Assembly: GCF_002734285.1 (NCBI RefSeq)
Contig: NZ_NSEA01000023.1
Location: forward strand, 62,001-126,000
DNA: 64,000 nucleotides
Reading direction: 5' to 3'
Origin: Fredinandcohnia onubensis
Lineage (GTDB): Bacteria > Bacillota > Bacilli > Bacillales > Bacillaceae_L
Shown: one piece after another, positions 27,461 to 36,396 of the stretch
Numbering within the stretch: the stretch's first letter is position 1
Layout: every line of letters begins with the position of its first letter
Position numbers and translations under genes: made by a program
The notes under the pieces: model-generated
Seen by the model: only the letters and a program-made list of their open reading frames with translations
The model's database searches: none
Told to the model about the DNA's origin: nothing

Positions 27461-28283
27461 GCACATAACGGAGGTAGATCAACTTCAACAAATAGTAAAT
27501 CTTCAAAAAGAAATATGGGGGGATGGAGTAATTTCCTCCGTCCCTCAGCTTGTAGCCGCAATTCATAATGGAGGCTCTGTTATCGGTGTACTCAACGATA
27601 ACCAAGTGATTGGGTTTTGTTACGGTTTCCCAGGATTTGAAAATATCAATGAAAGACCTTACTTAGTTTCACATATGATGGGTGTCACTAATGGATATCG
27701 AAATCAACGTTTGGGGGAAATATTAAAATTCAAACAAAGAGAATGGGCATTAAAAAAAGGGTATGAGAAAATCATTTGGACATTTGACCCTCTTGAAATT
27801 AAAAATGGGTATCTAAACTTAACGAAACTCGGTGGAATGGTTGGAAAATATATTAAATCTTACTATGGAAATATGGACGATCGAATTAATAAAGGGATAC
27901 CATCTGACCGACTGCTATTAGAGTGGAACCTACAGTCATCTGTGGTTATAGAGGCATCAAAAGGTAGTAAAAATTCTCATCCACATTGGTCCAACTATCC
28001 TCTATATTATGCTTATTCTTCGGTTGGTAAAGTCTCCATTCCGGATCAAAAATATTGCACCGATGTTAAAAATGAGGTTTTAATTCCCATTCCAAAGAAC
28101 GTTCAACAAATCAAAGCTGAGAACCCAACAATTGCCTTACAATGGAGAATGAAGGTTCGAGAATCGATGACACATTTATTTTCCGAACAATATATAATCA
28201 TAGGTGTATTAATAGATGAGCATATGGGATACTACGTCTTAGAAAAAAGAAGGGATAACTATGAAAATACAACAATGGGTTAA
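27438..28283 (+). CDS. GNAT-superfamily acetyltransferase-like protein
   Basis: 281 aa, overlapping the deacylase by 23 bases and the next gene by another 23. The region around residues 70-100 (SHMMGVTNGYRNQRLGEILK) fits the GNAT acetyl-CoA site, with the pyrophosphate loop G-Y-R-N-Q-R-L-G. Long GNAT proteins of this type are found beside N-acyl amino acid hydrolases. It could acetylate a free D-amino acid or amine produced by its neighbours, feeding the racemase-like enzyme; this is inference from context. Confidence 0.75.
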   Translation: MPQVLHYKHITEVDQLQQIVNLQKEIWGDGVISSVPQLVAAIHNGGSVIGVLNDNQVIGFCYGFPGFENINERPYLVSHMMGVTNGYRNQRLGEILKFKQREWALKKGYEKIIWTFDPLEIKNGYLNLTKLGGMVGKYIKSYYGNMDDRINKGIPSDRLLLEWNLQSSVVIEASKGSKNSHPHWSNYPLYYAYSSVGKVSIPDQKYCTDVKNEVLIPIPKNVQQIKAENPTIALQWRMKVRESMTHLFSEQYIIIGVLIDEHMGYYVLEKRRDNYENTTMG

Positions 28284-29397
28284 TGAGCATGAGGCATACA
28301 TTTTAGAAACATACAAACATTTTCATGGTAATCCTGAGATAAGTTGGCATGAGAACCTAACAAAGGATTATATTATAGAGCAAACAAAGGATTATGATTT
28401 TCAAATTGAAACATTTGAGGAACATCCTGCAGTCGTGTTGAATTGGGTTGGGGAAGAGCCAGGTAAAACAATTGCTTTACGAGCAGATATGGATGCACTT
28501 TGGCAAAAGGTGAACGGTGAATGGCAGGCGAATCATTCCTGTGGCCATGATGCACATATGACAATGGTGCTGGCTGCTGCTCGATGTTTAAGAGAAATCG
28601 GATTTAAGCCAAAAAAAGGAACAGTAAAATTCATTTTCCAACCAGCTGAGGAGACGGGTAAAGGGGCGTTGACTCTAGTAAAAGAAGGCGCATTGGACAA
28701 TGTTGATTACCTATTGGGCATTCATGTCCGTCCAAAGATCGAGATGGATTTTAATCAAGCTTCGCCTGCCATATACCACGGTGCTGCTACATTAATAAAA
28801 GGGTATATCAAAGGGATTCAGGCACACGGGGCAAGGCCAAATCACGGAATTAACGTGGTAGATTCCTTAGGAGCAATTATCATCGCGGTCAATTCGATAA
28901 AGGTAGATCCAACCACTCCAAGCTCTGTTAAGGTAACCCAGGTAAATGCTGGCGGATCTAATATTAACATTATCCCTGATGATGCTGAATTCAGTATAGA
29001 CATTCGTTCCCAAACAAATGAAGCAATGGAGGAACTTTTGCAGAAACTATATACAGCCATTGATTATGCCGGACAGGCAAATGGGGCTAAAGTAAGCTAC
29101 GAAATTAAAGCAAAAATGGCGGCGGCAAACCGCAATCAAGAAATGGAGGATGTGATACAATCTGCAATCATTGAAGTGCTAGGAGATGAAGGTCTCGTTC
29201 CGCCTCCTGTAACTCCTGGAGGCGAAGACTTCCACTTCTTTACCACAAAATTACCAAAAATAAAAGCATCCATGGTAGGACTAGGCACCGACCTTCAGCC
29301 AGGACTCCACCACCCCAATATGTCATTCAATCTAGATGCTCTTAAAAACGGTACCGCAATCCTTGCAATATCGCTCCTCAAATTATATGAAAAGTGA
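28261..29397 (+). CDS. M20 family amidohydrolase (N-acyl-L-amino acid amidohydrolase-like)
   Basis: 378 aa. Metal-binding and catalytic segments are intact: RADMDAL, CGHDAHM, PAEETGKGA and GGEDFHFF. The family removes acyl groups from L-amino acids or splits dipeptides in the cytosol. It is last in cluster B, with a start that overlaps the GNAT gene by 23 bases. In a racemase pathway it would finish the job: N-acyl-D to N-acyl-L (racemase), then L-amino acid plus acid (M20). That sequence of steps is inferred, not shown. Confidence 0.87.
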   Translation: MKIQQWVNEHEAYILETYKHFHGNPEISWHENLTKDYIIEQTKDYDFQIETFEEHPAVVLNWVGEEPGKTIALRADMDALWQKVNGEWQANHSCGHDAHMTMVLAAARCLREIGFKPKKGTVKFIFQPAEETGKGALTLVKEGALDNVDYLLGIHVRPKIEMDFNQASPAIYHGAATLIKGYIKGIQAHGARPNHGINVVDSLGAIIIAVNSIKVDPTTPSSVKVTQVNAGGSNINIIPDDAEFSIDIRSQTNEAMEELLQKLYTAIDYAGQANGAKVSYEIKAKMAAANRNQEMEDVIQSAIIEVLGDEGLVPPPVTPGGEDFHFFTTKLPKIKASMVGLGTDLQPGLHHPNMSFNLDALKNGTAILAISLLKLYEK

Positions 29398-30180
29398 GAC
29401 ATTTACTCAGCAACACAACGAACAGAGAATCAGTCTATTATTTTTTCAACGCCAGGGGCAAGTTTCACCAAACCTAATTAACATTTAATGTGACAGAAAA
29501 ATTAAAATACTGTGGTTAGTGAATCTAATATTGTAAGTGCATTATCATTCTATATCATTGACCCACTCCTGCTATGGACCATAGAGGAGGGGGGTTTCCT
29601 TATGGAATGAAAGGGAACGCATAGGAAGAGGAAGAAAATGATGAGAAAAACGAAAGGGAATGCTTTAGTACCAGCAGGGGGTTTACATGCCGCTTTACTA
29701 TTGAATACAATTTACAATCATTTATAAGCAACCATTTAAGAAGGTTGAAAGTTCCTAGAACAGAGGATATATGAACTTGTTTATCTAGTGTTAATCCTAA
29801 AGAAGGATTAACGTTTATTTTTTTATAACAGACAAATAAAGCACTATTACTTATATATTAACTGTTAAACGAACGTTTTCTTTACTCTCGATTTCAAAAT
29901 TATATCGGCACTCTATAATTTATAAGATTATACGAGCTTGTATTTGTTATAAAATAAGATTATGACCATATCCTTTCGAAATAAATTACATTTGAACATT
30001 TTAATCAAATAAATGATCAAGAAAAGCATCTTTGTTCGAAACAACACCAGATAACAGTAAATTAGAAGAGAACATTCGATTTACCACCAAATATAGAGTT
30101 TTACTTACATATTAGGTAAGAAATATATTTTCCTACAAACGGATAGTATTTGTTTTAAGAAACAATATTTTTTTAAAAAT
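29398..30180. other. Intergenic region between clusters B and C
   Basis: Two hairpins lie at 29566-29589 and 29790-29826. Between them is a 29-codon frame at 29638-29727 (starts MMRKTKGNALVPAGG) with a GGAAGAGG site upstream, which could be a tiny gene but has no recognisable relatives. From 29830 the sequence is very A+T-rich; a dyad TTGTT-CGA-AACAA lies at 30032-30044. Nothing else seen. Confidence 0.4.
29790..29826 (+). terminator. Strong terminator before cluster C
   Basis: Arms GTTAATCCT / AGGATTAAC followed by GTTTATTTTTTT. It insulates cluster C from transcripts coming from the left. Confidence 0.8.
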
Positions 30181-30186
30181 GTTCTT

Positions 30187-30252
30187 AATTGTTCGGTATA
30201 TGATTTTTTTATGTTTTTTTTCGATTATTAATTGACTTTAATTGTTCGATAT
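30187..30252 (+). promoter_or_regulatory. Direct repeats AATTGTTCGRTAT, 53 bp apart, upstream of the DeoR gene
   Basis: AATTGTTCGGTAT starts at 30187 and AATTGTTCGATAT at 30240, a 53-bp period, close to five helical turns. The second copy lies between a TTGACT (30232-30237) and TAATTT (30255-30260) spaced 17 bp. DeoR-family repressors commonly bind such repeats near their own promoters. Repeats are direct observation; role is inference. Confidence 0.5.
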
Positions 30253-30323
30253 GGTAATTTTTAAAATAGATAATATATTCAAACAATTTAAAATAAATAA
30301 TTCATGTCAGGAGTTAGTAAGCA

Positions 30324-31070
30324 ATGGTATCTTCAAGGCAAAATCAAATATTAGAATATTTAAACAAAAAATCTCCAGTTTCTGTAGAAGAATTTGCGGA
30401 AAAATTTAATGTTACAGAAGTAACTATTAGGCGAGACCTAGCCATTTTAAATGAAAAGGGATTAATTGCTAGAAACAGAGGTGAAGCATCTTTACCGATA
30501 TTGGGTATGGAACCAATGTATAGCCATAGAATTGATCATAACATTGAAGAGAAAAAGAAGTTAGCGAAATACGCTGCTGAACAAATAAATGAAGGCGAAG
30601 TTATTGCGCTCGATATAGGTACAACCGCAGTTGAATTGGCTAAAGAACTTTTGAATAAGAAAAGACTAACTATTTTTACATCATCATTTCAAGAAGCTGC
30701 TATTCTTTCTAAAAGTAGTCATGAAGTTTACATGATTGGAGGACTAATGAGAAAGTCAGAAATGTCTATGATTGGTAGTATTGCACTGGATACAATCAAA
30801 AAATTTAACTTTGATAAATTCTATTTAGGTTTAGCCGGTTTAAGTAACGAAGCAGGTCCTACAGACTATAGTGTTGAGGAAGCCGAAGTTAAACGTGCTT
30901 TTATTGAACGTTCGAATAAAGTAATAGCACTAGTTGATAAATCCAAAGTAGGGAAGTCATCTCTAGTAAATATTTGTGATATTAACGAAATAGATGAAAT
31001 CGTTACCAATAAAGTTGAAAATGGTGCACAAATTGATTTGGATTTTAATGGAAAATTAACATTTGTATAG
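30324..31070 (+). CDS. DeoR/GlpR-family transcriptional regulator
   Basis: 248 aa. N-terminal HTH_DeoR (VEEFAEKFNVTEVTIRRDL, residues about 17-36) is followed by the DeoR C-terminal sensor domain with ALDIGTTAVELAKEL and the C-terminal ALVDKSKVGKSS. DeoR-family proteins of this form sense phosphorylated sugars. It is the first gene of cluster C, 61 bp from the kinase start, and is preceded by a repeated sequence that could be its operator. The sgc cluster of E. coli also has a DeoR-type regulator. Confidence 0.9.
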   Translation: MVSSRQNQILEYLNKKSPVSVEEFAEKFNVTEVTIRRDLAILNEKGLIARNRGEASLPILGMEPMYSHRIDHNIEEKKKLAKYAAEQINEGEVIALDIGTTAVELAKELLNKKRLTIFTSSFQEAAILSKSSHEVYMIGGLMRKSEMSMIGSIALDTIKKFNFDKFYLGLAGLSNEAGPTDYSVEEAEVKRAFIERSNKVIALVDKSKVGKSSLVNICDINEIDEIVTNKVENGAQIDLDFNGKLTFV

Positions 31071-31131
31071 ATACACATCAGTATAAAGATAAGAAATGAA
31101 AGTATTTTATTTGATGGGGGGTAATTATGAA

Positions 31132-32658
31132 ATGTCATATGTTTTAGGAATAGATATTGGCACCTATGAATCAAAAGGTGTACTTGTAGATCGATCTGGA
31201 AACATAATAACTCAAACATCGATCCCGCATAAAATGGAAGTTCCGAAACCAGGATGGGCTGAACATGATGCTGAGAATATATGGTGGCATGATTTCAAGA
31301 CAATATGTCAGATAATTATTAATGATGCTCGTGGAAAATTTTCCATTCACCCTTCAGAAATAAATGCTGTTGGTGCTAGTTCTATCGCTCCAGCAGTATT
31401 ACCAGTTAACTCCAAAGGTCAACCTCTAAGGAAAGCAATATTATACGGTGTAGATACAAGGTCAGAAGATGAGATTAAATATCTTAACAAAAAAATTGGT
31501 GAGGAGAAGGTTTTTGCTACCTCTAACCAATCACTCAGCTCTCAATCAGCAGGACCTAAAATATTGTGGATTCGTAATAATGAACCAAATACATACGAAC
31601 AGACGTATAAGTTTTTAAGTGGAACGGGTTACATTGCTTACAAACTTACAAATGAATACACCATAGATTATTATACTGCAGCCTCTTACTCTCCTCTATT
31701 CAATATTCACAACATGAAATGGGATCATGAAACATCAAAGTATGTCACAGATTTACCTAAACTTCCGAAAATAGTATGGAGTCATGAAATAGTCGGTAGT
31801 ATTACAGAAAAAGCAGCTGAAGAAACAGGCCTAGCAATCGGGACAAAGGTGATTGCTGGAACTGCGGATGCATTATCAGAATCAATTAGCGTCGGAGCGG
31901 TTAATAAGGGAGACTTGATGTTAATGTATGGCAGCTCCACGTTTTTTACTCTAGTTTCCGATTCATTGTCTATAACAAAGAAGTTATGGCCTAGTTTACA
32001 TGCAGTCCCTAATTTAAATACTGTTACAGGAGGAACTTCAACAGCAGGTTCTATTACCAGATGGTTTATAGACCAATTGATGGGTGAAACTCAATTAAAT
32101 AGGGATAAAAAAAATATCGATAAAGCATATACACAATTAACACAAGCAGCAGAAACAAGCCCACCAGGCTCCAATGGGTTAGTAACTCTCCCTTATTTTA
32201 GCGGAGAACGTACACCTATACATCATGCTAATGCAAAAGGAATAATGTTTGGTCTTTCCTTATACCACACCAAATCAGACATGTACCGTTCAATATTGGA
32301 AGGCATTGGATTTTCAATTCGTCATAATTTTGATGAAATGAAAGCGCTAAACTTAAATATTAAACGTATTGTTGCTGTTGGGGGAGGTGTAAAAAGTAAA
32401 CTGTGGTTAAAAACCGTAAGTGATATTTGTGGGATTAAGCAGGTTATACCAAAAGTCACTATCGGTGCTTCATATGGAAATGCATTTTTATGTGCACTTG
32501 CTATGGGATGGTATAAAAATATTGAAGATGTAGTTGAATGGGTAAGTATTGATTCTGTAATAAATCCCGATGATGCAAATCTAGGACTCTATCAGCACTA
32601 CTATGATATTTATAAGGCCCTTTATGTAAAAAATAAAGATTTAATGGAAGCGCTTTAA
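31132..32658 (+). CDS. FGGY-family carbohydrate kinase (xylulokinase-like)
   Basis: 508 aa from the ATG at 31132, which has GGGGGG 10 bases upstream; an earlier in-frame ATG at 31096 is unsupported. The actin-like ATPase start GIDIGTYESKGVLVD is typical, with a Thr-to-Tyr change from the common GTxxxK pattern. Conserved later segments are GTADALSESISVG and AVGGGVKSKLW. It phosphorylates a sugar or polyol after import. With a DeoR regulator expecting a phosphorylated effector, it is probably the first intracellular step of cluster C. Confidence 0.88.
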   Translation: MSYVLGIDIGTYESKGVLVDRSGNIITQTSIPHKMEVPKPGWAEHDAENIWWHDFKTICQIIINDARGKFSIHPSEINAVGASSIAPAVLPVNSKGQPLRKAILYGVDTRSEDEIKYLNKKIGEEKVFATSNQSLSSQSAGPKILWIRNNEPNTYEQTYKFLSGTGYIAYKLTNEYTIDYYTAASYSPLFNIHNMKWDHETSKYVTDLPKLPKIVWSHEIVGSITEKAAEETGLAIGTKVIAGTADALSESISVGAVNKGDLMLMYGSSTFFTLVSDSLSITKKLWPSLHAVPNLNTVTGGTSTAGSITRWFIDQLMGETQLNRDKKNIDKAYTQLTQAAETSPPGSNGLVTLPYFSGERTPIHHANAKGIMFGLSLYHTKSDMYRSILEGIGFSIRHNFDEMKALNLNIKRIVAVGGGVKSKLWLKTVSDICGIKQVIPKVTIGASYGNAFLCALAMGWYKNIEDVVEWVSIDSVINPDDANLGLYQHYYDIYKALYVKNKDLMEAL

Positions 32659-32681
32659 ACATACTCTTGGAGGTTGTAAAT

Positions 32682-33779
32682 ATGGTTCAAAATATGCAAA
32701 GAATGATACATAGATTAAAAGAATTAACATCAATAGTGGCCTTATCTGGCTACGAAGATTCAGTCATTCGATATGTTCGAGAGCAATTCTCCCAATTATC
32801 ATTGGATTCTTCGGTAGACAGTTTAGGAAACGTATCCATAAAAATGAATAACGCTAAAAGTGAGAATCCTTTTCGAGTTATGATTTTTGCTCACATGGAT
32901 GAATTAGGACTAATAGTAAAAAAAGTAGAGGATTCAGGTTTTTTAAGACTAGAGCGACTAGGAGGAATACCAGAAAAAAGTCTTGCTGGTCAATCAGTAC
33001 TTATTGAAGTCGGTAATAGTAGATTGCAAGGTCTAATCGGAACAAAGTCACACCATGTTACTAAACAAGAGGAAAAGTACCGTGTATTGCCTGTGAATGA
33101 GATTTATGCTGACTTTGGTTTTCGCTCTAAACAAGAAGTATTAGATGCTGGAATTAGTGTAGGGACACCTGTAGCATATTCAAGACAATTTTTTAATAAT
33201 GACACTATTGTTTTTAGTAATTCTTTAGATAACCGAGTAGGCTGCCTAACTCTAATAGAGTTAGCTGAACGGATTGTAACAAAAGATATTCCATGTGAAT
33301 TATATATTGTCTTTTCTGTACAAGAAGAATTTAATTTACGAGGTGTTCTTCCTATGGTTCGAGAGATTGATCCACATCTTGCAATTACTGTGGACATTTC
33401 GATAGCAAGTGACACCCCAGAGTTTGCTGGAGAATGGGATATCCAAATGGGTGGAGGTCCTACCATAGGAATGTATACTTTTCATGGTAGAGGGACATTG
33501 GGAGGGGTGATACCAAATCCAAAATTAGTTGAACATATTAAAACTATTTCAAATGAGAATAACATTCTATTGCAACAATCAGCAATGATAGGCATACTTA
33601 CCGATGCCTCATTTACACAGTTAGAGAACCGAGGAATTCCGGTAGTTGACTTAGGTTTCCCAGCTAGGTATTCTCATGCACCAATTGAATCTGTAGATTT
33701 GAGGGATGTTGACCAGTTAATTCAACTACTCGAAAAGCTTGTTTTTTCAGTAAACACAGTTGATTTAAGTCGTGGGTAA
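32682..33779 (+). CDS. M42 family metallopeptidase/aminopeptidase-like (FrvX/SgcX-like)
   Basis: 365 aa from the ATG at 32682 with TTGGAGGT 7 bases upstream. Metal-site segments of the M42 family are present: HMDELGLIV near residue 70, NSLDNRVGC for the bridging aspartate, SVQEEFNLRG for the catalytic glutamate, and TVDIS. M42 proteins are tetrahedral cobalt/zinc aminopeptidases, but several members (E. coli FrvX, SgcX) lie in sugar operons and have no proven substrate. Its place between a kinase and a BtpA/SgcQ-like protein matches the sgc type of cluster. Confidence 0.85.
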   Translation: MVQNMQRMIHRLKELTSIVALSGYEDSVIRYVREQFSQLSLDSSVDSLGNVSIKMNNAKSENPFRVMIFAHMDELGLIVKKVEDSGFLRLERLGGIPEKSLAGQSVLIEVGNSRLQGLIGTKSHHVTKQEEKYRVLPVNEIYADFGFRSKQEVLDAGISVGTPVAYSRQFFNNDTIVFSNSLDNRVGCLTLIELAERIVTKDIPCELYIVFSVQEEFNLRGVLPMVREIDPHLAITVDISIASDTPEFAGEWDIQMGGGPTIGMYTFHGRGTLGGVIPNPKLVEHIKTISNENNILLQQSAMIGILTDASFTQLENRGIPVVDLGFPARYSHAPIESVDLRDVDQLIQLLEKLVFSVNTVDLSRG

Positions 33780-33825
33780 TATTTGTTTTATTAATAATAT
33801 TTCTTTAAAAAAGGAGAAGAAAATT

Positions 33826-34644
33826 ATGAGTTGGTTAAAAGATGTAATTGGAACGGAAAAGCCTATTATTGCAATGTGTCATTTGTTACCTTTACCAGGA
33901 GATCCACATTTTGATAAAGAAAAAGGGATGGAACATGTAGTTGAAATGGCTAGAAAAGATCTACATGCACTTCAAGCAGGTGGAGTTGATGCAGTGATGT
34001 TTTCAAATGAATTTAGTCTCCCTTATTTAACAGATGTAAAAACGGAAACGGTTGCATCGATGGCACGAGTTATTGGGGAGTTAAAAACAGAAATAAGTAT
34101 ACCATTTGGAGTAAACGTATTATGGGATGCTAAGAAATCACTGGATTTGGCTGTGGCAACTGGGGCAAAGTTTGTTAGGGAAATCTTTACAGGGGTTTAT
34201 GCTAGTGACTTTGGTATATGGAATACAAATGTCGGGGAAACGATTAGACATCAACATAGAATAGGCGCACAAGATGTAAAATTACTTTTTAATATTGTCC
34301 CTGAAGCAGCTAGATATCTTGCGGATCGAGATATTGAAAGTATTGCGAAATCAACGGTCTTTAATAATAGACCAGATGCATTATGTGTTTCTGGCCTAAC
34401 AGCTGGAGCTGAGACAGATTCGCAATTGTTAAAACGCGTAAAAGAAACTGTACCTAATACTGTCATCTTTGCAAACACTGGAGTTAAACTAAGTAACCTC
34501 GAAGAACAATTATCAATTGCCGATGGTGCAATTACTGCAACAACCTTTAAATATGATGGTGTATTTGAAAACCATGTAGATGTTAATCGAGTAAAAGAAT
34601 TTATGGACAAAGTGAAACAAATACGATTCCAAACTGTAGGATAA
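33826..34644 (+). CDS. BtpA/SgcQ family protein
   Basis: 272 aa from the ATG at 33826 (AAGGAGAAG site); the upstream in-frame start at 33772 overlaps the previous gene without a ribosome site. The N-terminal IAMCHLLPLPGDPHFD is a hallmark of the BtpA family, and VREIFTGVYASDFG and PDALCVSGLTAG follow. BtpA was named for a photosystem I assembly factor in cyanobacteria, but it is a TIM-barrel protein, and the bacterial homologue SgcQ sits in a sugar operon. Function in sugar metabolism is unknown. Confidence 0.88.
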   Translation: MSWLKDVIGTEKPIIAMCHLLPLPGDPHFDKEKGMEHVVEMARKDLHALQAGGVDAVMFSNEFSLPYLTDVKTETVASMARVIGELKTEISIPFGVNVLWDAKKSLDLAVATGAKFVREIFTGVYASDFGIWNTNVGETIRHQHRIGAQDVKLLFNIVPEAARYLADRDIESIAKSTVFNNRPDALCVSGLTAGAETDSQLLKRVKETVPNTVIFANTGVKLSNLEEQLSIADGAITATTFKYDGVFENHVDVNRVKEFMDKVKQIRFQTVG

Positions 34645-34657
34645 AGGATTGATATAT

Positions 34658-35314
34658 ATGGAACCAATTGTTCAAATAGCTATAGATACTACAATAATGG
34701 ATGACGCTCTTAGGTTAGCACACTGTGCAGTAGAAGCCGGAGCTGATTGGTTAGAAGTTGGAAACCCATTAATTAAGTTTGAAGGTGTAAGGTCGATAGA
34801 GGTTCTTGCAAAAGAATTTCCTGAACACTATATCTTAGTAGATTTTATGGTAATGGCTGGTTCAAAACGGTATATCGATATAGCAAAGAAACTGGGTGCC
34901 CATAATATTACAGTTACTGGGCTAGTACCGGATACAACAATTTCTGAGGCAATTTCATATGGCAAAGAAAGTCAGATTGAAACTACAATCGATTTATTCA
35001 ATGTTCAAAATATAGCGGATGATGCTATAAAATACAAAGAAATGGGTGCAGATTACTTGATGGTACACTTTGGTGTAGATCAGAAAAAGAATTTAGAAGT
35101 TGCACCAATAGAAGACCTAAAGAGAGTAGTAGAGTTGGTGGATATTCCAGTTTCTTATGCAACATATGACCTTGAGGAAAGTATTCAAGCAGTAAAGGCT
35201 GGGGCAAAGGTAATCGTTCAAGGTTATCCATTACTTTCGACTCCAAATCCAACAGAAGCATTAAAAAAATTTATCGTACAAACAAAAGAGGCATCACGTA
35301 ATATCATTTTATGA
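34658..35314 (+). CDS. OMPDC-superfamily (HUMPS/KGPDC-like) protein with altered active site
   Basis: 218 aa from the ATG at 34658. It has the beta-alpha barrel pattern of hexulose-6-phosphate synthase and 3-keto-L-gulonate-6-phosphate decarboxylase: VQIAIDTT at the first strand, E33 in WLEVGNPLIK, V136-H137 in MVHFG, and a phosphate-site end IVQGYPLL. The normal DxKxxD motif after strand three reads D62-F-M64-V-M-A67. The aspartate stays, but the lysine and second aspartate are replaced by Met and Ala. Classical decarboxylase or aldolase chemistry therefore looks lost or changed. It lies in the position where an epimerase (SgcE) occurs in sgc. Confidence 0.8.
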   Translation: MEPIVQIAIDTTIMDDALRLAHCAVEAGADWLEVGNPLIKFEGVRSIEVLAKEFPEHYILVDFMVMAGSKRYIDIAKKLGAHNITVTGLVPDTTISEAISYGKESQIETTIDLFNVQNIADDAIKYKEMGADYLMVHFGVDQKKNLEVAPIEDLKRVVELVDIPVSYATYDLEESIQAVKAGAKVIVQGYPLLSTPNPTEALKKFIVQTKEASRNIIL

Positions 35315-35338
35315 TGTAACCGAAGGGAGTACAAGTTG

Positions 35339-36379
35339 ATGGAAGCAGCAATTATTAGAGAAGTAGAAGGAAAGAAAACGATTAAGATTGAAGAACTTAA
35401 ACGCCCCCATATTGAAGATCATCAAGTATTAGTAAATGTAAAAGCTGTTGGTATTTGTGGTTCTGATGTACATGGATTCTTTGATCCCGATCACAAAGGC
35501 AGAATTCCCGGCCTAATAATGGGGCATGAAGCGGCCGGTATTGTTGAAGAAGTTGGTGGAAATGTTGTAGGTCTAAAGAAAGGTGACAGAGTTGCAATTG
35601 ATCCTCAAAAAGTATGTGGTACTTGTTATCAATGTAAACGAGGTTGGTACACCGTTTGCCAGAATAAAAGTATAATAGGATCATCATTGAGAGGTTTTTT
35701 ACAAGGGGCTATGGCAGAATACGTTGCAGTTAATGCAAGTCAGGTATTTGTTCTTCCTAAACACGTAAGCTTGGAAGAAGGGGCTATGGTAGAGCCAGTT
35801 TCAAATGCACTTCATGTTATGAATAGGATTAAGTTCGATTTAGGAAGTACAGTAGTTGTGTTAGGTGCGGGTACTTTAGGCCTGTGTATCCTACAGGCCG
35901 CGAAGTTGGCTGGAGCTGGGAAGGTAATTATTACGGATAAGAGTGAGTTTAGACTAAAAATTGCCGAGGAGTTAGGGGCAGATATAACCATTAATGTAAC
36001 TGATCTTAATCCTGTTTCAGAGGTCTTAGATGTTACAGGTAGCATAGGAGCTGATGTGGTTGTAGAAGCGGTGGGAATTGAACCTACTTATAGACAGGCA
36101 ATTGAAATGGTGAAAAGAAAAGGTGCAGTTATGTTTTTTGGCGCTGTACAAAAAACAGTTGGAATTGATTTGTTACCTGTATTACATAAAGAGCTACAGT
36201 TAATTGGATGTACAGGGGCAGATTGGGAGGCACAAACAGCTGTTGATTTAATTTCATCTGGAAAAATAAATGTAAGCCCTATCATTACACACAAACTACC
36301 ACTGCAAGAAACTCGACAAGGATTCGATATTTTAACAGACGAAAATCAAAATGCAGTTAAAGTTATGATTATGCCATAA
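35339..36379 (+). CDS. Zinc-dependent medium-chain alcohol/polyol dehydrogenase
   Basis: 346 aa. Catalytic zinc segment CGSDVHGF and GHEAAGIVEEVG, structural zinc cysteines in CGTCYQCKRGWYTVC, and cofactor loop VVLGAGTLGLCIL near residue 170. The pattern resembles sorbitol, threonine or xylitol dehydrogenases. It probably oxidises a polyol or sugar hydroxyl in cluster C using NAD(P). AAGGGAG precedes the start (a TTG directly before the ATG is also in frame). Confidence 0.88.
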   Translation: MEAAIIREVEGKKTIKIEELKRPHIEDHQVLVNVKAVGICGSDVHGFFDPDHKGRIPGLIMGHEAAGIVEEVGGNVVGLKKGDRVAIDPQKVCGTCYQCKRGWYTVCQNKSIIGSSLRGFLQGAMAEYVAVNASQVFVLPKHVSLEEGAMVEPVSNALHVMNRIKFDLGSTVVVLGAGTLGLCILQAAKLAGAGKVIITDKSEFRLKIAEELGADITINVTDLNPVSEVLDVTGSIGADVVVEAVGIEPTYRQAIEMVKRKGAVMFFGAVQKTVGIDLLPVLHKELQLIGCTGADWEAQTAVDLISSGKINVSPIITHKLPLQETRQGFDILTDENQNAVKVMIMP

Positions 36380-36396
36380 AAGGAGGTAGATAATTA

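Noticed and set aside
29870-29885. Possible cre site (GTTAAACGAACGTTTTC) before cluster C
   Set aside because: Contains an ACGAACGT core but does not fit the cre consensus spacing.
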